Assembly (NCBI RefSeq): GCF_048820915.1
Contig: NZ_JBMERR010000008.1
Coordinates: forward strand, 62,001 to 126,000
Length of the DNA stretch: 64,000 bases
Source: Cribrihabitans_A pelagius
GTDB lineage: Bacteria; Pseudomonadota; Alphaproteobacteria; Rhodobacterales; Rhodobacteraceae
Direction of reading: 5' to 3'
In this document: piece by piece, positions 37,921 through 48,046 of the stretch
Position numbering within the stretch: the first letter of the stretch is position 1
Layout: every line of letters begins with the position of its first letter
Position numbers and translations under genes: made by a program
The notes under the pieces: model-generated
What the model was told of the DNA's origin: nothing
Seen by the model: the letters and a program-made list of their open reading frames with translations, nothing else
Databases searched by the model: none

Positions 37921-38904
37921 TCAGAAGGGCGCGCGCTTCAGGCTGTAGCCCGCCTGCGCCAGCAGGTTCAACAGGCCGTTTTCCCCGGGCAGATGCAGCG
38001 CGCCGGCCGCCACCACGATGCGCTTGCCCCGGGTGGCCTCGATCACCGGAAGCCAGGCGCGGTTGCGCCGGCCGGTCAGTCCGGTCAGCGTCTTCTGCCA
38101 CATCGCCTCCAGTTCAGGCCGGGGCAGGGTTCCCTGTGCTAGGAAATCGCGCCGGTTCAGCTCCAGGAAAAATGCGGCCTGCTCGTCAAAGTAGCTTTCG
38201 GTCATCGTGCGGAAGGCATCGCCATCGGTGCCCAGCAGCGCCAGCATCGCGCGCAGCTCGCGCACCTGCTGGTCCAGCGGATCGGAGGCCATGAGAGCCA
38301 GGAGCGTGAGCGGGTCTTCCAGTGCCGCGACCGGAACTGCGGCGGCGCGGGCCCGGGCTTCCAGCCGCTTGTCGAGTCCAGGTTCAGGCGCCGAGCCGGG
38401 GGCGCGCAGGCAGGGCGGCACCGCCATGCTGACGGACAAGAACCAGGGCTGCATCTTGGCGGCCATCCAAGGCGGGATGCCGTGGCGGCGGGCTTTTGCC
38501 GCCAGCGCCTGCCAGTCTGCCGCGGGCAGCCGGTCGATCAGCGAGGGGCCTTCGGTGATAAGCGTCAGCGACGGGTCGCGCGCCAGCGTTTCGAGAAACG
38601 CGGCCTCGGCGTCAGCATCGGCCTCGATCAGCAGCGCATCGGCGCCTTCGATCACCGGGGCGAGCCGGGCGGTGAGCGGCTCCATGCGCGGGTCGTTCAG
38701 GTGAAGTGTGCCGATCACATGCACGCGGCGCTCCCCGCGCCGGGCGATCCAGTGGTTGCCTTCGCCGTAGGGGAGGGCGGCAACGCGGGCGCTGATGCCG
38801 GCGCGTTCCGCGGGGCTGAGGTTCATACGCAGGTCAGTGCCGGAACAGGCCGCCCAGAGGACTGCGGGCAGAAGGAAGAAGATCAGGCTCAGAAGGATTC
38901 GCAT
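37921..38904 (-). CDS. TraB/GumN family protein, copy 2
   Basis: A 327-residue exported protein (signal peptide ILLSLIFFLLPAVLWAACSG). The TraB/GumN motifs are the N-terminal RVHVIGTLHLNDPRM and the C-terminal VVAAGALHLPGENGLLNLLA; the two His-containing motifs and conserved Glu (LLIEADADAEA) point to a metallopeptidase-like fold related to TIKI. It follows its paralogue with a 24-bp gap, and the two share length and layout, so they arose by tandem duplication. Substrate unknown. Confidence 0.88.
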   Translation of the reverse strand: MRILLSLIFFLLPAVLWAACSGTDLRMNLSPAERAGISARVAALPYGEGNHWIARRGERRVHVIGTLHLNDPRMEPLTARLAPVIEGADALLIEADADAEAAFLETLARDPSLTLITEGPSLIDRLPAADWQALAAKARRHGIPPWMAAKMQPWFLSVSMAVPPCLRAPGSAPEPGLDKRLEARARAAAVPVAALEDPLTLLALMASDPLDQQVRELRAMLALLGTDGDAFRTMTESYFDEQAAFFLELNRRDFLAQGTLPRPELEAMWQKTLTGLTGRRNRAWLPVIEATRGKRIVVAAGALHLPGENGLLNLLAQAGYSLKRAPF

Positions 38905-38928
38905 CGGGGCACCCCTTGATCGGACATG

Positions 38929-39924
38929 TCAGCGGCCGGGCTGCCAGGGGGCGCGGGTGAGGCGGAAGCCGTGGTTCTGCAAAAGGTTCAGGATGCCATG
39001 GCGCCCGGGCAGATGCGCAGCCCCCACTGCAACCACGATGGTTTCGTGCCGGGCGGCGAGGATCGGCTTCAGCCAGCGCTTGTTGCGCTGCTCCAGCAGG
39101 TGGCGGTTGTTCAGCCGCCACAGACGCGCGACCTCAGCCGCGGGCATGCCGGTGAACTGCGCGTTGACCCAGGGAGCGAGGATGAAGGCGCTCCAGACGC
39201 TTTCGTCGAAATAGGCCTCCACCGGGGTGGCGTCCTCGGGCTTGTCGGAGTGCAGGAGCTGCAGCTCGAGGTCCAGCATCTTTGCCTGCTCGCGCAGCGG
39301 CAGCTCCGACAGCGCCTTCAGCCCGTCGCCGACGGTTTCCAGCGCGCCCAGCGGGATGCGCTTGCGCCGGGCGTGACCGGCGATGCGGTCGTCCAGCCCG
39401 CGCCTTGTGCCAAAGCCGTAGGGGCGGCAGCCGCTCTGGATCAGGAACATCGACACCGCCCAGGGCTGCATCCGGTTCAACAGCTCCAGGTCGGTGCCGC
39501 TGATGCGGGCGAAGATCACGAAGCGCTCCCAGCTGAGCGGCGAGACCAGCCGCCGCAGTTCCTGGCCGCGCGGCAGGAGGAAGCGGCCGGCAAAGCGGGT
39601 GGGGTTGGCGTTGTAGCGCTCAAGCTCGGCGCGCGAGGTTTCCAGGTAAATGGCGCCGGCCTTGTTCAGCACAGGGCGCAGGGTGCGCATCACCCGCCCC
39701 ATGCGGGCGTCGCCGCCGTGCATGGTGCCGATCACGTGGATCGAGCGCGCGCCATTGCGGGCGACCCAATGGTTGCCCACGGCAAAGGGAGTGGCGGCCA
39801 TCTCGCTGGCCAGCCGTTCCTGCGCCGCCGGAGTGAGCTGGTCGCGGAAGTCGGCGCCGCGGCAGGCGGCATATCCGGCGCTGGCCTGCAGTAAAAGCGC
39901 AAGCAGCAGCAGAATCCGTGTCAT
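38929..39924 (-). CDS. TraB/GumN family protein, copy 1
   Basis: A 331-residue exported protein with signal peptide (RILLLLALLLQASAGYAACR). It has SIHVIGTMHGGDARM near residue 60 and VVAVGAAHLPGRHGILNLLQ at the C-terminus, the same motifs as the next gene. Conserved stretches NHWVARNGAR, CRPYGFGTRRGLDDRIAGHA and MQPWAVSMFLI also match its partner. It is first in the pair and probably co-transcribed with it. Confidence 0.88.
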   Translation of the reverse strand: MTRILLLLALLLQASAGYAACRGADFRDQLTPAAQERLASEMAATPFAVGNHWVARNGARSIHVIGTMHGGDARMGRVMRTLRPVLNKAGAIYLETSRAELERYNANPTRFAGRFLLPRGQELRRLVSPLSWERFVIFARISGTDLELLNRMQPWAVSMFLIQSGCRPYGFGTRRGLDDRIAGHARRKRIPLGALETVGDGLKALSELPLREQAKMLDLELQLLHSDKPEDATPVEAYFDESVWSAFILAPWVNAQFTGMPAAEVARLWRLNNRHLLEQRNKRWLKPILAARHETIVVAVGAAHLPGRHGILNLLQNHGFRLTRAPWQPGR

Positions 39925-40070
39925 GTCGGCCCCTTCGCGTGGTCCGGGACCACTTCAGGTGGTCCGGGAATACCAGCTTTAGGCCCTGCGCCGCCCCCGG
40001 GCAACGGGAAACGCCGCAGCAGCAGCCGCGCCGGTTGTCTTTGCCGCGGCTTCCTGCCAGTGATGGCGGC

Positions 40071-40742
40071 ATGCAGCGGGAAGATCAGCTTTATGCGCCG
40101 GTGAAGGCGCTGCTTGAGGCGCAGGGCTACACTGTCAAGGGCGAGGTCGGCGCCGCCGATGTGGTGGCCTGCCGCGGCGCCGAGCCGCCGGTAATCGTGG
40201 AACTGAAGCTGAAGTTCTCGCTGTCGCTGTTCCATCAGGCAATTGCCCGGCTTCCGGTCACCGATCACGTCTATATCGCGGTGCCGCGGCCCGGCGGGCG
40301 GCAGGCGCGGCGGATGCTGAAGGACAATCTGGCGCTCTGCCGGAGGCTGGGCCTGGGGCTGATCACCGTGCTCGCGGACGGGCGGGCGGAGGTGCATTGC
40401 GATCCCGGGCCTTATGCGCCGCGCAAGTCGAAGAAGAAGCAGGCCCGGCTCTTGCGCGAGTTTGCAAGCCTGCGCGGCGATCCCAACGCGGGCGGCGCCA
40501 CAAGGCACGGGCTGGTCACCGCCTACCGCCAGGACGCGCTTATCTGTGCGGCGCATCTGGCCGCTGAAGGTGCCTGCAAGGGCGCGGAAGTCGCCCGCGC
40601 CACTGGCGTCGCCCGCGCCACCCAGCTAATGGCCAAGAACCACTATGGCTGGTTCGAGCGGGTGGAGAAGGGCATCTATCAGCTCACCGGCGAAGGCCGT
40701 GCGGGGCTTGCGCATTGGGCCGGCAGCTGGGAAGAGGCCTGA
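40071..40742 (+). CDS. DUF2161-like PD-(D/E)XK nuclease-fold protein
   Basis: A 223-residue protein. The N-terminal 50 residues have the endonuclease-like set Glu25, Asp30 and Glu44-Leu-Lys46 (GEVGAADVVACRG then VIVELKLKF), matching the PD-(D/E)XK core. A basic linker (PRKSKKKQARLLREF) joins it to a C-terminal winged-helix-like part (LAAEGACKGAEVARATGVAR, then GWFERVEKGIYQLTGEGRAG). DUF2161 proteins are sometimes called phosphodiesterases, but no activity is established that I know. The genes around it are not defence genes. ATG 40071 is chosen because it begins the conserved MQREDQLYAPVKALL. Confidence 0.78.
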   Translation: MQREDQLYAPVKALLEAQGYTVKGEVGAADVVACRGAEPPVIVELKLKFSLSLFHQAIARLPVTDHVYIAVPRPGGRQARRMLKDNLALCRRLGLGLITVLADGRAEVHCDPGPYAPRKSKKKQARLLREFASLRGDPNAGGATRHGLVTAYRQDALICAAHLAAEGACKGAEVARATGVARATQLMAKNHYGWFERVEKGIYQLTGEGRAGLAHWAGSWEEA

Positions 40743-40824
40743 GGCCGCGCAGGCCCGGCCGGGCACGGTTTGCCGCGGCATCGGACAGCAGCGGCGGACT
40801 TGCGGTTTTTCTGCTGATTCCGTG

Positions 40825-40853
40825 TTGACAAGCCGCGGTCCCATTCCTAGCTT
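40825..40853 (+). promoter_or_regulatory. Sigma70 promoter of groESL
   Basis: TTGACA (40825-40830), 17-bp spacer, TAGCTT (40848-40853). The predicted start point falls at the edge of the CIRCE element. Confidence 0.75.
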
Positions 40854-40861
40854 CCCGGTCG

Positions 40862-40888
40862 TTAGCACTCACCCCTCGTGAGTGATAA
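40862..40888. promoter_or_regulatory. CIRCE operator (HrcA binding site) of groESL
   Basis: TTAGCACTC-N9-GAGTGATAA, one mismatch from the consensus dyad TTAGCACTC-N9-GAGTGCTAA. HrcA bound here represses groESL until heat shock. Confidence 0.95.
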
Positions 40889-40954
40889 CGCGGCCCGGCC
40901 AGCGTGCCGGGCCCGCAGGGACAACAACCTTTGAGCCTTTAAGGAGCTGCAAAG

Positions 40955-41242
40955 ATGGCATTGAAACCGCTTCATGACCGCGTGCTGGTTCGCCGCACCG
41001 AAAGCGAAGAAAAAACCGCTGGCGGCCTGATCATCCCCGACAGCGCGAAAGAAAAGCCGAGTGAAGGCCTTGTCGTCGCCACCGGCGAAGGCGCGCGCAA
41101 GGACAGCGGCGAGCTGATCGCGATGGCCGTGAAAGAGGGTGACCGCATCCTGTTCGGCAAATGGTCCGGCACCGAAGTCACCGTCGACGGCGAAGAGCTG
41201 CTGATGATGAAAGAAAGCGACATCATGGGTGTGATCGTCTGA
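40955..41242 (+). CDS. groES: Co-chaperonin GroES
   Basis: A 95-residue lid subunit for GroEL. MALKPLHDRVLVRRTESEEK is the standard start; the mobile loop EEKTAGGLIIPDSAKEKPSE and the end VTVDGEELLMMKESDIMGVI are intact. AAGGAGC upstream. Controlled by the CIRCE element and promoter just ahead; followed by groEL after 60 bp. Confidence 0.98.
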   Translation: MALKPLHDRVLVRRTESEEKTAGGLIIPDSAKEKPSEGLVVATGEGARKDSGELIAMAVKEGDRILFGKWSGTEVTVDGEELLMMKESDIMGVIV

Positions 41243-41302
41243 GCGATCCGCTCCGGCACATCCTCCATCGCACAAACACAGTATTCTCAAGGAGACTGAT
41301 CT

Positions 41303-42955
<1,653 letters not shown>

Positions 42956-42979
42956 TCACCGCCATCCTGCTGGATGATC

Positions 42980-43012
42980 TGGGGGCTGCCTTCGGGCGGC
43001 CCCCATTTTTTT
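42980..43012 (+). terminator. Terminator of groESL
   Basis: GGGGGCTGCC/GGCGGCCCCC stem with a TTCG loop, followed by ATTTTTTT. Confidence 0.9.
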
Positions 43013-43020
43013 GACCCGAA

Positions 43021-43076
43021 GAGGCCCGCTGGCGCGGGCCTGCCTCCGGCGGGGGTATTTCGGGTCAGAAAGTGGC
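43021..43076 (-). repeat. Dispersed intergenic repeat, copy 2 (inverted)
   Basis: On the minus strand CCACTTTCTGACCCGAAATA then CCCCCGCCGGAGG, followed by a GAGGCCCGCTGGCGCGGGCC hairpin. Same core as the copies at 3629 and 46125. Confidence 0.6.
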
Positions 43077-43169
43077 GGCGGGCGGTGCGAGGGCGGTACG
43101 GAGGGGTGGGGGATGCGGACCAGGGAGAAATCGCTGGCGCTGGCCTCGGCGCCGCGGTAGCCCGGTGGC

Positions 43170-44042
43170 ATGCGGCTTTTTCTTCTCGTCTCCCTCACCA
43201 TGTGCGCCTTTGCCGCCAACTCGATTCTCGCGCGGATGGCGATTGGCAGCGGCCATATGGATGCGACCGGCTTTGGCCTCTTGCGGCTGCTTTCCGGGGC
43301 GGGGATGCTGGTGGTGCTGTGCCGGGTGCGCGCGGTGCCGCTGCGCCAGCCCTTGCGGACGAGCCTCGGGGGCGGGGCGGCGCTGACGCTGTACATCGCG
43401 GGGTTTTCCATCGCGTATGAGGCATTGGACGCAGGCCTGGGCGCGCTGATCCTGTTTGGCGTGGTGCAGATTACCATGTTCCTCTGGGGTATGCTGCGCG
43501 GCGCGCCGACAAGTGCGGCACAGCTGCTGGGTGCGCTGCTGGCATTCCTGGGGCTGGCCTATGTGGTCTGGCCCGCGGGCGGCAGCGCGGTTACGCCCGG
43601 GGCGGCCCTGATGATGGCGGCGGCGGGCTTGGGCTGGGGGATCTACAGCCTCCTCGGCCGCGGTTCGCGCGAGCCGCTGGCGGCCACTTCGGTGAACTTT
43701 GTGTTTGCCTCGGCATTGATGCTGCCCGTCGTGTGGCTTGCGGGCGGCGGGACGGTGTGGAGCCTATGGGGCGCGGGGCTGGCGGTGGTCTCTGGCGCCG
43801 TGACTTCCGGGCTGGGCTACGCGCTGTGGTACCGGGTTCTGCCGCAGCTGCAGCCGGCGGTCGCTGCGACGGTGCAGCTGTGCGTGCCGGTGATCGCGAT
43901 CCTCGCAGGTGCCGCGCTTCTGGGCGAGATGATCGGGCTGCGGCTGGTCTTTGGCACCGCGGCAGTGCTGGGCGGCATCGCGCTGGTGGTCCTGCGGGCG
44001 CCGCAGCCGGACCCGCGCACCGGCCGCCGCCGCGCGGGCTGA
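43170..44042 (+). CDS. EamA/DMT-family transporter
   Basis: A 290-residue drug/metabolite transporter with about ten hydrophobic helices in two EamA repeats; the second includes VVSGAVTSGLGYALWYRVLP and the end LVFGTAAVLGGIALVVLRAP. Likely exports or imports a small metabolite; no partner gene indicates which. A lipase-like gene follows 41 bp downstream in the same direction. Confidence 0.9.
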   Translation: MRLFLLVSLTMCAFAANSILARMAIGSGHMDATGFGLLRLLSGAGMLVVLCRVRAVPLRQPLRTSLGGGAALTLYIAGFSIAYEALDAGLGALILFGVVQITMFLWGMLRGAPTSAAQLLGALLAFLGLAYVVWPAGGSAVTPGAALMMAAAGLGWGIYSLLGRGSREPLAATSVNFVFASALMLPVVWLAGGGTVWSLWGAGLAVVSGAVTSGLGYALWYRVLPQLQPAVAATVQLCVPVIAILAGAALLGEMIGLRLVFGTAAVLGGIALVVLRAPQPDPRTGRRRAG

Positions 44043-44083
44043 GAGGCCTTCCACCGGCGCCGGATTGCGCTTATCTGGAGCTC

Positions 44084-44872
44084 ATGATCGCACGTCTTTC
44101 TCCCCTGTTTCTGCTTGCCGCCCTGCTGCTGCCGCGCCCTGCCGCGGCCGATTGCGTGATTCTGCTGCATGGGCTCGCGCGCAGCGAGGCCTCCTTTGCT
44201 GTGATGGGTGAGGTGCTGGCGGCGCGCGGTTACCGGGTGGTGCGGCCTGGTTATGCCTCGACCGAGGCGCCGGTGGAGGTGCTGGCACAGACGGTGCTGC
44301 CCCGGGCCTTTGAGGCCTGCGGCCGCGCGCGCACCCATGTGGTGACGCACTCCATGGGCGGCATCCTGCTGCGCCATTGGCTGCGCCGGGAGGGGCCACG
44401 CAACCTGGGCCGTGTGGTGATGCTGGCGCCGCCCAACCAGGGCAGCGAGCTGGTGGACGAGATGGGCGACTGGGCGCTGTTTGGCATGCTGCACGGGCCG
44501 GCGGGCGGGCAGCTCGGCACCGGGGCGGACAGTCTGCCGCGCCGCCTGCCGCCCGTGCGGTTCGAGCTGGGGGTGATTGCCGGGAACGAGACCCTTAACC
44601 CGGTGTTCTCGCACCTGATCCCGGGTCCGGATGACGGCAAGGTCTCTGTTGCAAGCACCAAGGTCGCAGGGATGCGGGCGCATCTGACCCTCCCCGTGAC
44701 CCATACCTACATGATGAACAATCCGCGGGTGATTGCGCAGACCCTGCATTTCCTGGAGGAGGGCCACTTTGCGCCCTCGCAAGGCTGGCTGGCCGCGGTG
44801 GACGAGATCATCCGCGAGGCCTGCCTGCTGAGAGGCGGCTGCGGCGAGGGCGGCGAAGGAGAGCCGGAATGA
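44084..44872 (+). CDS. Exported alpha/beta-fold lipase-like hydrolase
   Basis: A 262-residue protein with a signal peptide (ARLSPLFLLAALLLPRPAAA). CVILLHGLARSE forms the oxyanion side, THSMGGILLRHWL the nucleophile elbow (Ser90), DDGKVSVAST supplies an Asp and LPVTHTYMMNN the His; this order is seen in small PGAP1-like and triacylglycerol lipases. ATG 44084 follows GGAG and begins the signal peptide. It overlaps the phnM-like gene by ATGA. Confidence 0.87.
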   Translation: MIARLSPLFLLAALLLPRPAAADCVILLHGLARSEASFAVMGEVLAARGYRVVRPGYASTEAPVEVLAQTVLPRAFEACGRARTHVVTHSMGGILLRHWLRREGPRNLGRVVMLAPPNQGSELVDEMGDWALFGMLHGPAGGQLGTGADSLPRRLPPVRFELGVIAGNETLNPVFSHLIPGPDDGKVSVASTKVAGMRAHLTLPVTHTYMMNNPRVIAQTLHFLEEGHFAPSQGWLAAVDEIIREACLLRGGCGEGGEGEPE

Positions 44873-46017
44873 CATTGGAGCTGACCTTGCAGGGCGGCGA
44901 CGTGCTGCGTCCCGAGGGGCTGGAGCGCGGCGGCGAGATTGCCATCGGCGGCGGGCTGGTGGCCGGGGCGCCTGCCGGGCGGCGGGTGGATCTCTCCGGT
45001 TATCTGGTGCTGCCCGGCATCGTCGATCTGCACGGCGACGGTTTCGAGCGCCACCTGGCGCCGCGCCGCGGGGCGATGAAACAGATGGAGGAGGGCGTTG
45101 CCGCTGCAGAGGCCGAGCTGGCCGCCAATGGCATCACCACGGCGGTGCTGGCGCAGTTCTATTCCTGGGAGGGTGGGCTGCGCGGGCCGGAGTTTGCCGC
45201 TCAAGTATTTTCTGCAATCAGGGACGTGCGGGGCAGCTTGGTCACCGACTTGCTGCCGCAGCTTCGGCTGGAGGTCCACATGCTGGAGCATTATGCGGCG
45301 CTGCCGGACAATCTGGCGGCGTGGCAGGTGCCCTACCTGGTGTTCAACGATCACCTGCCGCACGAGCGGCTGGCCGAGGGGAAAAAGCCGCCGCGGCTGA
45401 CCGGCCAGGCGCTGAAGGCGGGCCGCAACCCGGATGTCCACTGGCAGATGATGAAGGACATGCACGCCCGGCGGGACGAGCTGCCCGCAGCGCTCGAGAC
45501 CCTGTGCACGTCGCTCAGCGATCAGGAAGTGCGGCTGGGCAGCCATGACGACCGTACCGCGGACGACCGGGCGCTGTGGCGGACCAGAGGCGCGCGCATT
45601 GCGGAGTTTCCCGAAACCGCGGAGGCGGCGGAAGCCGCGCACACCGCGGGGGATGCGGTGATCCTCGGATCCCCCAATGTGGTGCGCGGCGGCTCGCACA
45701 AGGGCAACGCCTCGGCTCTGGAGCTGATAGCGATGGGGCTCTGCGACGCGCTCGCTTCGGACTACCACTACCCGAGCCCGCGCCGTGCGGCGCTGCTGCT
45801 GGAGCGCTCGGGCCTTCTGGACCTGACAGGGGCCTGGCGGCTGGTCTCGGAAGGGCCCGCGCAGGTGCTGGGGCTGGCAGACCGCGGCCGCCTGGCGCCG
45901 GGCCTCAGGGCCGATATCGCGGTGCTGGAAAAGGAAAGCCTGCGCGTCGCCGCCACCCTGTCCGGAGGGCGAGTGAGCTATATGTCCGGGGATGTGGCGG
46001 CGCGGTTCCTGGCCTAG
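44869..46017 (+). CDS. phnM: PhnM-like amidohydrolase (ribose 1-methylphosphonate 5-triphosphate diphosphatase)
   Basis: A 382-residue amidohydrolase of the PhnM family. LPGIVDLHGDGFERHLAPRR corresponds to the metal-binding HTDNLEKH stretch of PhnM; LEHYAALPDN, LGSHDD, GSPNVVRGGSHKGN and ALASDYHYPS carry further metal and phosphate ligands. In the C-P lyase pathway PhnM removes pyrophosphate from the ribosyl triphosphate intermediate. No other phn gene is here, and the first motif is HGDG rather than HTDN, so another substrate is possible. Coupled to the lipase-like gene by ATGA. Confidence 0.82.
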   Translation: MTLELTLQGGDVLRPEGLERGGEIAIGGGLVAGAPAGRRVDLSGYLVLPGIVDLHGDGFERHLAPRRGAMKQMEEGVAAAEAELAANGITTAVLAQFYSWEGGLRGPEFAAQVFSAIRDVRGSLVTDLLPQLRLEVHMLEHYAALPDNLAAWQVPYLVFNDHLPHERLAEGKKPPRLTGQALKAGRNPDVHWQMMKDMHARRDELPAALETLCTSLSDQEVRLGSHDDRTADDRALWRTRGARIAEFPETAEAAEAAHTAGDAVILGSPNVVRGGSHKGNASALELIAMGLCDALASDYHYPSPRRAALLLERSGLLDLTGAWRLVSEGPAQVLGLADRGRLAPGLRADIAVLEKESLRVAATLSGGRVSYMSGDVAARFLA

Positions 46018-46124
46018 CAGCCAAGGGGGCAGCCCCGCTCATCTGGCCGGATGGCCCTCTTCGCGGCGCGTGAAACCGGCGGGGCCGCTTTCACTTTCGC
46101 CACCTGCCAGCAACCGGGCGCGCT

Positions 46125-46188
46125 GCTTTCTGGCCCGAAATACCCCGGGGGAGCCGTGGCGCAGCCGCGGCGGGGGCAGCGCCCCCTC
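46125..46188 (+). repeat. Dispersed intergenic repeat, copy 3
   Basis: CTTTCTGGCCCGAAATACCC, then CGGGGGAG, a GTGGCGCAGCCGCGG segment and the GGGGGCAGCGCCCCC hairpin. Lies between phnM and purK and may end both transcripts. Confidence 0.6.
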
Positions 46189-46191
46189 GTC

Positions 46192-47268
46192 TCAGTCCTG
46201 CGGCCGGACGATGCGGTTCACATGGCCCATCTTGCGCCCCGGCTTGGCCTCCGCCTTGCCGTAGAGGTGCAGGGCGCAGTCCCGTTCCCGGGCCAGCTCC
46301 GGCACGCGTTCCATGTCGCTGCCGATCAGGTTTTCCATCACCACATCGCAATGGCGTTGCCCGTCGCCAAGCGGCCAGCCGGCCACCGCGCGGATGTGCT
46401 GCTCGAACTGATCCACGGTGCAGCCGTTCCCGGTCCAATGGCCGGAATTGTGCACCCGCGGCGCGATCTCGTTGACGATCAGCCCGCCGGGCGTGACAAA
46501 AAGCTCGACCCCAAGCACACCCGCATAATCGAGCGCATTCAGGATCTTGCCCGCCATCAGCACCGCGTCCATGCGCTGTGCCTTGCTGAGTCGCGCGGGC
46601 ACCGTCGTGGTGTGCAGGATGCCGTCGCGGTGGACGTTCTCGCCGGGATCATAACAGGCGATCTCGCCGCTGGGGCTGCGCGCGGCGATGACCGAGATCT
46701 CGTGGCTGAACTCCACGAACCCTTCCAGCACCGCGGGCGCCCCGGCCATCGCGGCCAGCGCCTTGGGCGCGTCTTCCGGGGACATGATCCGCGCCTGTCC
46801 CTTGCCGTCATAGCCGAACCGCCGGGTCTTCAGGATCGCGGGCGTGCCGGTCTCCGCCAGCGCCGCGTCGAGGCTGGCCTGATCGGTGACGTCCGCAAAC
46901 GGCGCGGTCTTGAGGCCGAGGTCCCGCAGGAAGGTCTTCTCGGTCAGCCGGTCCTGGCTGATGCGCAGCGCCTCGCGGCCCGGCCGGATCGGCTTCTGCG
47001 CTTCCAGCAGGTCAAGCGCCGAGGTGGGGATGTTCTCGAACTCGTAGGTGATCACGTCGACGGACGCGGCAAAAGCTGCCAATGCCTCGGCGTCCTCGTA
47101 GCCCGCAGTGGTGACCCGGGCCGCCACATCGCCTGCGGGCGGGTTCTTGCCCGGCTCGAAGATGTGGGTCCTGAAGCCGAGGCGGGAGGCCGCGGCCGAG
47201 AGCATCCGGCCCAGCTGGCCGCCGCCGAGGATGCCGATGGTGGCGCCGGGGGGGAGCATCTCAGTCAT
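46192..47268 (-). CDS. purK: N5-carboxyaminoimidazole ribonucleotide synthase
   Basis: A 358-residue ATP-grasp enzyme that converts AIR, bicarbonate and ATP to N5-CAIR in purine synthesis. IGILGGGQLGRMLSAAA at the N-terminus, ILKTRRFGYDGKGQARI (ATP loop), NEIAPRVHNSGHWT and GCTVDQFEQHIRAV are the family marks. It overlaps purE by eight bases, so the pair is coupled. Normal length. Confidence 0.97.
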   Translation of the reverse strand: MTEMLPPGATIGILGGGQLGRMLSAAASRLGFRTHIFEPGKNPPAGDVAARVTTAGYEDAEALAAFAASVDVITYEFENIPTSALDLLEAQKPIRPGREALRISQDRLTEKTFLRDLGLKTAPFADVTDQASLDAALAETGTPAILKTRRFGYDGKGQARIMSPEDAPKALAAMAGAPAVLEGFVEFSHEISVIAARSPSGEIACYDPGENVHRDGILHTTTVPARLSKAQRMDAVLMAGKILNALDYAGVLGVELFVTPGGLIVNEIAPRVHNSGHWTGNGCTVDQFEQHIRAVAGWPLGDGQRHCDVVMENLIGSDMERVPELARERDCALHLYGKAEAKPGRKMGHVNRIVRPQD

Positions 47269-47749
47269 CGACCGGCTCCTCCGGGATCGAGGCGGAGAGG
47301 GCGGCGCGCCAGGTGTCCAGCCGCTCAGCCAGACCTTCGTCCTGCAATGCCAGGATACCCGCTGCCATCAGCCCCGCGTTGGCCGCACCTGCGGCACCGA
47401 TGGCCATGGTGGCGACGGGGAAACCCTTGGGCATCTGCACGATGGAATAAAGCGAATCGACCCCCGAAAGCGCCCGGGTCTGCACCGGCACGCCCACCAC
47501 CGGCACCCGGGTCTTGGAGGCCACCATGCCGGGCAGATGCGCGGCACCGCCGGCGCCCGCGATGATCACCTGCAGCCCGCGCGCGGCCGCGGTCTTGCCA
47601 TAGTCCCACAACCGGTCCGGGGTGCGGTGGGCGGAGACGATCTTGGCCTCGTAGGCGACGCCCAGTTCATCCAAAATATTGGCGGCTTCCTTGAGGGTCG
47701 GCCAGTCCGACTGGCTGCCCATGATGATGCCCACGCGTGGTTCGGCCAT
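47261..47749 (-). CDS. purE: N5-CAIR mutase (PurE)
   Basis: A 162-residue class I PurE. IIMGSQSDW (active-site Ser/Asp), SAHRTPDRLWDY and AGGAAHLPGMVASKT are the conserved blocks. Partner of PurK, together doing the carboxylation step of the purine pathway. First gene of the purEK unit, with a promoter-like sequence 70 bp upstream. Confidence 0.97.
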   Translation of the reverse strand: MAEPRVGIIMGSQSDWPTLKEAANILDELGVAYEAKIVSAHRTPDRLWDYGKTAAARGLQVIIAGAGGAAHLPGMVASKTRVPVVGVPVQTRALSGVDSLYSIVQMPKGFPVATMAIGAAGAANAGLMAAGILALQDEGLAERLDTWRAALSASIPEEPVDD

Positions 47750-47817
47750 AGGGTTCGGCTCCTGTCATGGCGCGCCGCAACGCGGGAGGCCGCGGCCCGC
47801 AGGGAAGTGGAGCGCGC

Positions 47818-47845
47818 ACTATAGGGAAACTGGGTTGCTGCGCAA
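47818..47845 (-). promoter_or_regulatory. Candidate promoter of purEK
   Basis: On the minus strand TTGCGC (47845-47840), 16-bp spacer, TATAGT (47823-47818), about 70 bp ahead of purE. Confidence 0.5.
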
Positions 47846-48046
47846 TCCGCCGAATGGCGGTTTGCGGGCCTGTTGGCGGCGATTCCCGGGGTTGGACGCA
47901 GGCGGCGTTTGGCAGGGGAGGTGCCTGCAGCGGGCAGGATTTACGCCTGCAGCCGGCAGGGGGGCTCCCGCCCGTGCGGACAGCAGGAAACCTGCCGCGC
48001 CGCCCGGTTGGGCGTGGCGCCGCGCTGGCGCGCGGCGGACGCCGGC
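47846..48046. other. Intergenic stretch with no recognised feature
   Basis: GC-rich sequence behind the purEK promoter; no gene or hairpin with a T-run was seen. It contains CCTGCAGCGGGCAGG-type short inverted repeats. Confidence 0.5.

Noticed and set aside
40071..40742. Restriction enzyme
   Set aside because: The PD-(D/E)XK residues fit, but no DNA methyltransferase or specificity gene is adjacent and the gene lies in a conserved housekeeping setting.
44869..46017. Part of a C-P lyase operon
   Set aside because: No phnGHIJKL, phnF or transporter genes accompany it in the window.
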